Of a DNA stretch of 5,752 nucleotides, positions 1 through 4,423 are shown one piece after another. The notes beneath the pieces were generated by a model. It was not told the origin of the DNA, did not search any database, and saw only the letters and a program-made list of their open reading frames with translations. The stretch is taken from the NCBI GenBank assembly GCA_027334785.1, contig DAHWQF010000233.1, forward strand, positions 1-5,752, given 5' to 3'. The DNA comes from Acidimicrobiaceae bacterium. GTDB lineage: Bacteria; Actinomycetota; Acidimicrobiia; Acidimicrobiales; Palsa-688. The stretch's first letter is position 1; every line of letters starts with the position of its first letter. The translations under genes were made by a program, and so were the position numbers.

Positions 1-278
1 AAGGTCGAGCTGGCGGCTCGTATGGCGGGGTCCAGGTTGGCCTGGGGGCGTCGCCAGAACGCCGGCTGGTAGCCGTCGGTGAAGTCGTGAGGGATCGGGA
101 ACTCCCATATCGCTGCGCCGCCGAGCGCCTCCGCTACCGCATCGAGGCAAGGGAACCGGGCGTGCTCCATGACGCGTATTTCGGGCACGTATGCGGAGAT
201 GAACCACAGCTCCTCGTCATGCTCCTTGTCCCACGTGAAGATCACCCCGAGCGCCCCGGACCCGGCTCGGCACCGCCG
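1..278 (-). pseudogene. C-terminal fragment of a class I SAM-dependent methyltransferase, truncated at its 5' end and continuing past the left edge
   Basis: The minus strand is open from 278 to base 1, with a TGA in frame at 279-281. It has no credible start, so it appears only when the frame is read through without requiring one. From about 245 it reads VIFTWDKEHDEELWF, then AYVPEIR, and later IPHDFTDGYQPAFWRRP (about 98-45) and LDPAIRAASS. The order TWD..., WF.., PEI, (V/I)PHDxxDG, (F/Y)WRRPE/Q, LDPxxR is the typical C-terminal half of small actinobacterial SAM-dependent methyltransferases. The N-terminal half with the glycine-rich SAM loop is missing: upstream of about 250-300 the sequence changes to an unrelated gene on the other strand. 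A GTG at 245 has no good ribosome site and lies inside the fold, so I treat this as a remnant. The true stop lies outside the window. Substrate unknown. Confidence 0.72.
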
Positions 279-290
279 TCATCGCTCACG

Positions 291-495
291 ATTGGGCCAT
301 CAGCGGCCTTCGCCCGGGACCGGCACATCCTGCGGCTCATCCGTTGGCATCGGGTGCTCACCACCAGCCAGGTGCAGATGATGTTCTTCTCGGATCGCAA
401 TACCGCCCAGCACCGGATGACCCGGCTCTACCAGTTGCGTCTGGTCGAACGCTTCCGACCACCCCGCGCCGGCCGTGAGGCCGAGTACCACGACG
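291..495 (+). pseudogene. N-terminal winged-helix fragment of a replication-relaxation-like protein
   Basis: From about 300 the plus frame reads ARDRHILRLIRWHRVLTTSQ, then a helix containing MMFF, then RTxxRLxxLxLVxRFRPPR (NTAQHRMTRLYQLRLVERF, then RPPRAGREAEYH). This matches the start of the actinobacterial replication-relaxation family: an ARDxxILxxLxxHRVLTTxQ helix, an Axx/FF, a second helix TAQxRLxRLYxLGxLxRFRPPR, and then the wing ending near EYH. Such proteins are found on actinobacterial plasmids and integrative elements and are thought to act in plasmid replication or relaxation. Only about 65 residues remain; family members are usually several times longer. The 5' boundary (about 280-300) abuts the antisense methyltransferase piece. 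After EYH (about 490) the match stops and a recombinase piece begins in another frame. The upstream part of the open frame, back to 87, is antisense to the methyltransferase and is not part of this gene. Confidence 0.7.
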
Positions 496-498
496 TGG

Positions 499-664
499 CT
501 GCTGGCCGACGAGTACATCGACCGAGGTGAGTCGGCTCGCAGCGCGGACCGGCCAGCACTGAAGGCGATCCTGGCCCGCATTGCCGAGGACCGTGACGTC
601 GATGCGGTCGTCGTCCACAAGATCGATCGCCTGGCCCGGAACATGGAGGACCACGTGGCCATTC
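499..664 (+). pseudogene. Internal fragment of a serine recombinase (resolvase/invertase catalytic domain)
   Basis: The plus frame reads LADEYIDRGESARSADRPAL, then KAILARIAEDRDVDAVVVHK, then IDRLARNMEDHVAIR. The blocks DRGxSAxSxxRPxL and VVHKxDRLARN are signatures of the second half of the serine-recombinase catalytic domain, and the two arginines of DRLARN correspond to the catalytic arginines next to the active site. The block with the nucleophilic serine should lie upstream of 499, but a replication-relaxation fragment sits there in another frame. Downstream of about 664 the match breaks off and the DNA reads as an antisense MFS gene. The zinc-ribbon and large recombinase domains are absent. 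About 55 residues remain, so it cannot be active. It was probably part of a large serine integrase of a phage or integrative element, although a resolvase is also possible. Confidence 0.78.
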
Positions 665-1032
665 GGGTCGGCGGCCTGGCGCTGGGCGGGTTGCGCGAGC
701 GCCGCAACGGCCGTGGCGGCGGTGACCGCCGCGGTGATCCACAGCCCGGTGGTCATGGCGTGGGTGAAGTCGACCGTAACCTGGGCGATGTGGTCGGGGT
801 CGATGTGCCGGGCGTCGGCGGTTGAGCCGAGCACGGCGTCGTTGGCGAGGGTGAGCGCGAGTCCGATCCCGAGCCCGAACAGGCACCCTGCGGGTGCGAA
901 CCCCGCCACGGCGAGGACCATCGCGGCGGTCAACAGTGGGCGCTGGTTGATCTTCGGGGCCATGCGGGGGCTGGCCTGGGCCCCGAGGACGGGCGCGAGC
1001 CGGCAAGCCACCAGGTCGGCGTGCCTGAGCAC
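663..1032 (-). pseudogene. C-terminal remnant of an MFS-type (possibly DHA2, EmrB/QacA-like) drug exporter
   Basis: The minus frame shows three hydrophobic stretches: LLTAAMVLAVAGF, GCLFGLGIGLALTLAN and GLWITAAVTAATAVAALA, preceded by a basic loop (PRMAPKINQRP). The GxGxGLxLxxxN block and the final helix, ending in a short polar tail, resemble the last helices of drug-export MFS proteins. The usual polypeptide has 12-14 helices and over 400 residues; about 120 remain here. The first two helices are joined by only APA, and the step from GLALTLAND to AVLGS is shorter than usual, so internal deletions are likely. A GTG at 1030-1032 is the nominal start but has no ribosome site. The piece is in the same frame as the SDR gene, directly after its stop, with no stop between. 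Past about 664 the frame runs into antisense of the recombinase piece and shows no family signal. MFS assignment is probable; the subfamily is a guess. Confidence 0.55.
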
Positions 1033-1068
1033 CTGCAGGGCTCGAGAAGCTCCCTCAGCTCCCCTCGC

Positions 1069-1821
1069 TCATACGGTGCCGCCGTTGACCCGGAGGTTCT
1101 GGCCGGTCATCCATCCAGCCGCGTCACTCGCCAAGAACGAGACCACCGCGGCCACTTCGGTTGGCCGGCCCAGCCGGCCGAAGGCGCTCATCGCCTCCAG
1201 GCCAGCCAGGAACTGCTCGCTCTTGCCGTCTCGGTAGGTAGCGGTCTCAGTCGCGCCCGGGCTCACCGTGTTCAGGGTTATCCCTCGGCAGCCGAAGTCC
1301 TTGGAGAGGACGCGCGTGAACTGCTCGATAGCTCCTTTGGTGGCGTCGTAGACGGCATACCCGGGCAGCATCAAGGCGGTGGTCGAACTGGAGAGCGTTA
1401 CGACCCGCCCGCCGTTGGCCAGGTGCTCCAAGGCCAGCTGGAGCCCGTTGAAGACGCCTTTCACGTTGACCGCGAAGCTGAGGTCGAACTCGGCCTCGCT
1501 GACCTCGGCGAACGGTTTGGTGAGGGCGACGGCGGCATTGTTCACCAGGATGTCCCAGCGGCCGAGCTCGGCGAGCAGCCGGCGGACCATGGCCTCGTAC
1601 TCACCCCGTACGCTCACATCCGCGGCGATAGCGACCGCTGAGCCACCGGCTTCCTCGATGCCGGCCACCACCTTCTCCGCCGGTCCGGGGGTGTGGTTGC
1701 GGTTGACGACAACGTTCGCCCCATCGGCCGCCAGGGCTTGGGCGATGGCCCGACCGATACCGGTGGCAGCCCCGGTCACCAGGGCCACCTTGCCCGCGAG
1801 CGCGGTCCCCGACCGGTTCAC
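1069..1821 (-). CDS. Classical SDR-family NAD(P)-dependent oxidoreductase
   Basis: A 250-residue cytoplasmic enzyme with every classical short-chain dehydrogenase/reductase element in place. The cofactor loop TGAATGIG is at 16-23 and the adenine-pocket D68-V69 is present. NNAA is at 94-97, N119 lies in NVKG, the catalytic serine is most likely S145, and Y158-x3-K162 (YDATK) completes the N-S-Y-K tetrad. SPGATET is at 187-193, and the C-terminal LRVNGG block at 243-248 is intact. An Arg (R41) just after the second strand (VVVNRN) favours NADP(H), which is inference. Expected chemistry is reversible oxidation/reduction of an alcohol/carbonyl; many relatives are labelled 3-oxoacyl-ACP reductase or glucose dehydrogenase, but the substrate cannot be read here. 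The GTG start at 1821 is chosen because GAGGAGG lies six bases upstream and the upstream gene's TGA overlaps it. The frame is open upstream to 2544, but that region is antisense or out of frame to the ABM gene. Last gene of the operon. Confidence 0.93.
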   Translation of the reverse strand: MNRSGTALAGKVALVTGAATGIGRAIAQALAADGANVVVNRNHTPGPAEKVVAGIEEAGGSAVAIAADVSVRGEYEAMVRRLLAELGRWDILVNNAAVALTKPFAEVSEAEFDLSFAVNVKGVFNGLQLALEHLANGGRVVTLSSSTTALMLPGYAVYDATKGAIEQFTRVLSKDFGCRGITLNTVSPGATETATYRDGKSEQFLAGLEAMSAFGRLGRPTEVAAVVSFLASDAAGWMTGQNLRVNGGTV

Positions 1822-2468
1822 GTCTCGCCTCCTCGGGCTTGCCGGAAGGGTGCAGGGTAGAGAAAGCCCCGTGCCACACGGGCGAGGACCGGGACGACCA
1901 CGTACTGCATGAGAGGGATGACAACGGCGACCGAGATCGCCGGCCGGGCCCAAACCGGTAGCCCGGCGAGGCGCGGGAACAACAGGTAGCTGATCACCTC
2001 GAGCAGTGGCAGCAGGGCTATGGCCGTGACCACAGCCAAGCGCCACCGAGCAGGTGGGGCCAGCACCGGCTGGCGCGGGCGGGCCAACCAGCCCTCCAGG
2101 CCGGAGACGTAGCGCGCTTCTAGCTCGCCCCGGGCGTGCAGGTCGGCCTCGGCAACAAGGCGGCCCCGCTCTGGGCTGGAAAGCCAATCGTCTGCACCCG
2201 CCCGGCTGGCGAAGTGGGAGACGACCGTATAGAGGGGCGCCCCGCCCGGCCTCGGTGCCAACGTGGTGACCGCCAAGTGGCCGGGTTGGGCACGTACTGC
2301 CACCGCCAGTCGCCGCAGCACCTCCTCGAACGCCTGCTCGTGCCCGGCCTTGGCCTGGCGGGAGAGCACCAGGGCCACGGGGCCCGACTGGCGAGCCGAG
2401 CCCTGTCCCACCGTGGCCTTGACCGGGGCTACAGACGGCCCGGTCGAGGTCGTCGCCTGGTACGTCAC
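1818..2468 (-). CDS. Membrane-anchored ABM-domain protein (antibiotic biosynthesis monooxygenase fold plus two TM helices)
   Basis: A 216-residue protein. Residues 1-28 are a low-complexity, probably disordered lead. Residues 29-128 form a dimeric ferredoxin-like ABM domain: VALVLSRQAKAGHEQAFEEV opens with strand and helix, PLYTVVSHF is a central strand, and DDWLSSPERGRLV is the usual W-x-x-S-x-E-R helix. After a proline-rich hinge with PARW (138-142) come two membrane helices, about 144-163 and 172-198, ending PLMQYVVVPVLARVARGFLY, which is typical of ABM proteins with a two-helix membrane tail. Known ABM enzymes oxidise aromatic polyketides without a cofactor, but many members have no known reaction. 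The GTG at 2468 forms a GTGA overlap with the DUF3224 stop and has no clear ribosome site, so translation is probably coupled. An internal GTG at residue 20 is a possible alternative. Its own TGA overlaps the SDR start in the same way. Confidence 0.88.
   Translation of the reverse strand: MTYQATTSTGPSVAPVKATVGQGSARQSGPVALVLSRQAKAGHEQAFEEVLRRLAVAVRAQPGHLAVTTLAPRPGGAPLYTVVSHFASRAGADDWLSSPERGRLVAEADLHARGELEARYVSGLEGWLARPRQPVLAPPARWRLAVVTAIALLPLLEVISYLLFPRLAGLPVWARPAISVAVVIPLMQYVVVPVLARVARGFLYPAPFRQARGGET
1828..1834 (-). promoter_or_regulatory. Ribosome binding site of the SDR gene
   Basis: GAGGAGG on the minus strand lies six bases before the GTG at 1821. It fixes the SDR start inside a much longer open frame, and it lies within the last codons of the ABM gene (…RQARGGET). 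Confidence 0.85.
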
Positions 2469-2881
2469 TCGAACCAGTAGTCGAGGTGCACCTGGGCGCC
2501 CTCGCCCAGATTGGCCCGGAAACCGCCCTCGCCTCGCAGCCCAAGGAGATGGCCCGTCCCTGACCCGGGCACCACGAACCACTGCCCGCTCACGGTGCTC
2601 GCCTCGACCGTGCCCTGGTCCTGGAGCAGGAAGGTCCCCGACCGTCCAGCCAGCGTCCCGGCGACCCGTTCGATCCCGACGAAGCTTGCCGAGCCGTCGG
2701 CTAGGGCGGCTTGCAGGAACTCCACCACACCGTCCCCGTTGATGTCGCCGGAGAAGCTCTCCTCCACGTGGATCCGGCTGAGCACCGGGCCACCGTCGTC
2801 CGGCTGCTCGTAGGGTGCCGGTTCGTACTTGTGCACAGCAATTACTGCCATCGCCCGTGTTTTGGGCATTGTCTCGGTCAT
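2465..2881 (-). CDS. DUF3224 domain-containing protein
   Basis: A 138-residue soluble protein without signal peptide or membrane segment. From about residue 36 it follows the DUF3224 pattern closely: HVEESFSGDINGDGVVEFLQ, then DGSASFVGIERVAGTLAGRS, GTFLLQDQGTV, GQWFVVPGSGTG, LLGLRGEGGFRA and the ending LDYWFE. The family is a small allene-oxide-cyclase-like beta barrel of unknown function; related barrels bind hydrophobic ligands, so ligand binding or isomerase activity is conceivable but not shown. Residues 1-30 are a variable lead with three methionines (1, 5 and 11). The first is chosen because AAAGGAG lies nine bases upstream. It is the first gene of the operon, divergent from the LysR gene, and its TGA overlaps the ABM start by four bases. 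The family call is secure; the role is unknown. Confidence 0.92.
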   Translation of the reverse strand: MTETMPKTRAMAVIAVHKYEPAPYEQPDDGGPVLSRIHVEESFSGDINGDGVVEFLQAALADGSASFVGIERVAGTLAGRSGTFLLQDQGTVEASTVSGQWFVVPGSGTGHLLGLRGEGGFRANLGEGAQVHLDYWFE

Positions 2882-2890
2882 AGAGGTTCG

Positions 2891-2897
2891 CTCCTTT
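2891..2897 (-). promoter_or_regulatory. Ribosome binding site of the DUF3224 gene
   Basis: AAAGGAG on the minus strand lies nine bases before the ATG at 2881. It supports the first of three candidate methionines and marks the start of the operon's coding part. Confidence 0.75.
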
Positions 2898-2942
2898 GCT
2901 TGTCCTTGTGTTCAACCGGCTGCGCGTGGTCAGCCCTAGCCC

Positions 2943-2982
2943 CCTTGATAAATGTTCGTCTTGCCATCCGACCTGATCAAGG
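2943..2982. promoter_or_regulatory. Inverted repeat in the divergent intergenic region, candidate LysR operator
   Basis: CCTTGAT (2943-2949) and ATCAAGG (2976-2982) are perfect 7-bp inverted arms separated by 26 bp, so the dyad spans 40 bp. The right arm overlaps the palindrome TGATCA (2974-2979). LysR regulators usually bind one extended dyad-containing region between their own gene and the divergent target operon, and this is the only sizeable dyad I see in the 138-bp gap. A textbook T-N11-A box with good internal symmetry is not obvious. The arms could also overlap the operon promoter: on the minus strand the right arm reads TTGATC, a passable -35, but no convincing -10 follows at normal spacing. 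Confidence 0.45.
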
Positions 2983-3001
2983 CCCACTTCCTACCCGAAC
3001 C

Positions 3002-3010
3002 TGGTAGTCT
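3002..3010 (+). promoter_or_regulatory. Extended -10 promoter element of the LysR gene, likely leaderless transcript
   Basis: TGGTAGTCT combines a TGn extension with TAGTCT, which fits the TAnnnT pattern of actinobacterial -10 elements. It ends nine bases before the ATG at 3020, so transcription would start at or within a few bases of the start codon. The bases before the ATG (CTGGCTAACCG) contain no ribosome site, consistent with a leaderless message. No good -35 is visible. Confidence 0.45.
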
Positions 3011-3019
3011 GGCTAACCG

Positions 3020-3955
3020 ATGTCATCTGAGGTCGAGTTTCGCGAGCTTGAGGTGTTCGTCGCGCTGGCCGAAGAGCTGCATTTCGGCCGGACCGCCGAG
3101 AGGCTTGGACTCACCCACTCTCGCATAAGCCAGGTCATCGCCAAGCTGGAAGCACGACTCGGGGCGAGGCTTTTCGATCGCACCAGCCGGCGCGTGCAGC
3201 TCACCCAAAAAGGAGAGGAGTTCCTCCGCAGGGTTGCCCCCGCCTATGAACAAATACAGCGCTCATATATTGAGATACGAGAGTTCGTAAGCGTTGTCGG
3301 GGGGACGCTAAGCCTCGGTATTTACGCCTCGGGCGGTGCCGGGCCTCACCTGTCGGAGATGATTAAGACCTTTGAGAAGCGGCACCCCCAGTGCGCAGTA
3401 CGGGTCATAGAGACGGGGCTGGCGCCGGAGCAGTTCGACTTGCTCCGCCGGGGCCAGCTGGACCTGCTCGTCATGCGTCTGCCGCTGAGCGACCCCGACC
3501 TCGAGATAGGCCCCGTTCTCACGTGCGAGGAGCGGGTGGTCGTCGTCAGGGCGGACCATACACTTGCCGACCGCTCCTCGGTGTGCGTCGAGGACCTGGC
3601 CGGGTACACCACCACCGACGTGGCGGGTGCTCCCCGCGAGCTGATGGACGCCTTCAGTCCTCCTTGCACCCCCTCGGGCCGACCTATCCATAGGGTGTAT
3701 GTCCGCAGCATCCAGGAGGCGGGTATGCGGGCGGCGACCGGGGAGCTCGTCCATCCGACCGTAGCCTCCTTCTTGGAGCGCTACCCCCAACCGGGCCTCG
3801 TTGCCGTGCCGGTAAGCGACCTCCCGCCCGCCACCACCGCACTCGTCTGGCGGCGCGAGAACGGCAGCACCAAGGTCCAGGCCTTCGTACAAGCGACCGC
3901 CGAAGTGCTCCAGCCCCACGTCACGCAACAACAGTCAGGCACAAGCGCTTCCTAG
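3020..3955 (+). CDS. LysR-family transcriptional regulator
   Basis: A 311-residue regulator, close to the family's usual length of about 300. The N-terminal winged helix-turn-helix spans about 7-66: FRELEVFVALAEELHFGRTA, then AERLGLTHSRISQVIAKLEA as the recognition region, then GARLFDRTSRRVQLTQKG as the wing. A linker helix follows to about residue 90. The effector-binding domain (two Rossmann-like lobes) starts near GGTLSLGIYASGG and runs to about 295, including RGQLDLLVMRLP and a second-lobe strand VVVVRADH. The C-terminal tail is polar. Such proteins are tetramers that bind a small molecule and usually activate a divergent operon, here DUF3224-ABM-SDR, while repressing themselves. The start gives the expected short lead before the first helix. 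No ribosome site is visible and a -10 sits immediately upstream. Part of the linker (about 3240-3300) is noticeably richer in A/T than the rest. Confidence 0.93.
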   Translation: MSSEVEFRELEVFVALAEELHFGRTAERLGLTHSRISQVIAKLEARLGARLFDRTSRRVQLTQKGEEFLRRVAPAYEQIQRSYIEIREFVSVVGGTLSLGIYASGGAGPHLSEMIKTFEKRHPQCAVRVIETGLAPEQFDLLRRGQLDLLVMRLPLSDPDLEIGPVLTCEERVVVVRADHTLADRSSVCVEDLAGYTTTDVAGAPRELMDAFSPPCTPSGRPIHRVYVRSIQEAGMRAATGELVHPTVASFLERYPQPGLVAVPVSDLPPATTALVWRRENGSTKVQAFVQATAEVLQPHVTQQQSGTSAS

Positions 3956-4252
3956 CCCCGATACAGCGCACCGGACGAGCATCCCGCGATCCCCCCAACG
4001 GCAACCAGAAGCCGGGCTCTGGTCTGGTGTGCAGGTGTCATCCGCCGCGCAGCCAGCTAAATTGTTGCCGGACCGCCAGGCTGATCATGGAAGCGGCGCC
4101 GACGCTGAGGCCGTCGCGTCACCAGGTTGTCGGTTGCGTCATGGAGGGTGACGACGGGGCTGTTCACGTGGTCGGTCGAGGCGCTGCCCAGGAGGGGCGA
4201 AAGATGAGCAGCCGGCACTGCGTAAGCGCAAATGCCGGCTGCGAGGGGTTCG
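3956..4252. other. Gene-free stretch between the LysR gene and the transposition module
   Basis: I see no convincing gene here. A plus-strand open frame at 4027-4290 has no ribosome site, no family signal and partly overlaps the 56-aa gene on the other strand. What the stretch does hold: a short dyad ACCAGA/TCTGGT (4004-4009 and 4018-4023) just after the LysR gene without a T run, a repeated TCATGGA (4085-4091 and 4139-4145), related GTTGCCGG/GTTGTCGG octamers (4064-4071 and 4126-4133), and the strong hairpin at 4208-4242. Because the LysR gene is complete and the transposition genes point this way, the terminus of the element should lie in this interval. Confidence 0.6.
4208..4242 (-). terminator. 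Strong hairpin behind the transposition genes, probable terminator
   Basis: GCAGCCGGCA (4208-4217) and TGCCGGCTGC (4233-4242) form a perfect 10-bp stem. The 15-base loop can itself pair TGCG (4219-4222) with CGCA (4227-4230), which lengthens the structure. It begins ten bases after the stop of the 56-aa gene. On the minus strand it is followed by TCATCTTTC rather than a clean U tract, so intrinsic termination would be imperfect, although actinobacterial terminators often lack long U runs. A structural role at the end of the element is the alternative. Confidence 0.55.
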
Positions 4253-4423
4253 TCAGGAGTAGCGCGTGGGAGGCACGACCTCGACCATGACGCGCCCGGT
4301 GTGGGGGAACTCCTCCCGGAAGAACGCCACCAGTTGGCCTAGCGCGCGGACTGCCATGTCCTCGGCCTGCATCATGCCGGTGTGGGGCAGTTCTATGGTG
4401 AACACGACCCGTTGGTAGTCCAT
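4253..4423 (-). CDS. Unrecognised 56-aa protein of the transposition operon
   Basis: I do not recognise this protein. The ATG at 4423 shares one base with the ATPase stop (TGATG), and GGAGGTGA lies ten bases upstream (4441-4434), so translation after the ATPase is plausible. Codons are strongly G/C-ending, as in the neighbours. The 56 residues suggest a strand-helix-strand fold: a strand RVVFTIEL (5-12), an amphipathic helix about 19-38 (QAEDMAVRALGQLVAFFREE), and a strand RVMVEVVPP (44-52). The tetrapeptide PHTG occurs twice, at 13-16 and 40-43, before the helix and before the second strand. There is no signal peptide, membrane segment or DNA-binding motif. Its place behind the ATPase suggests an accessory or regulatory role in transposition, or an unrelated passenger. 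A hairpin follows its stop. Confidence 0.6.
   Translation of the reverse strand: MDYQRVVFTIELPHTGMMQAEDMAVRALGQLVAFFREEFPHTGRVMVEVVPPTRYS

Noticed and set aside
87..290. N-terminal part of a plus-strand open frame starting at 87
   Set aside because: It is antisense to the methyltransferase remnant and shows no family signal; the replication-relaxation match begins only near 300.
1025..1058. CTGAG/CTCAG dyad between the SDR gene and the MFS remnant as an operon terminator
   Set aside because: The 5-bp arms with a 24-base loop are well within chance in this base composition.
1379..1912. Long plus-strand open frame opposite the SDR gene
   Set aside because: High GC produces long antisense frames; the SDR gene on the minus strand has all family motifs and this frame has none.
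1822..2544. N-terminal extension of the SDR frame up to 2544 (491-residue reading)
   Set aside because: The extension overlaps the ABM gene in another frame and is rich in Pro, Gly and Arg as expected of shadow translation; the GTG at 1821 has a strong ribosome site and gives the normal SDR length.
2469..2987. N-terminal extension of the ABM frame up to 2987 (389-residue reading)
   Set aside because: It is a shadow of the DUF3224 gene in another frame; the ABM domain and the GTGA overlap support the start at 2468.
3308..3931. 207-residue minus-strand open frame inside the LysR gene
   Set aside because: It is antisense to a complete, well-matched regulator and has no family signal.
4004..4023. 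ACCAGA/TCTGGT dyad as terminator of the LysR gene
   Set aside because: The stem is only 6 bp and no T run follows, so it is too weak to call.
4027..4290. Plus-strand 87-residue open frame downstream of the LysR gene
   Set aside because: It has no ribosome site and no recognisable motif, runs through the hairpin and overlaps the better-supported 56-aa gene.
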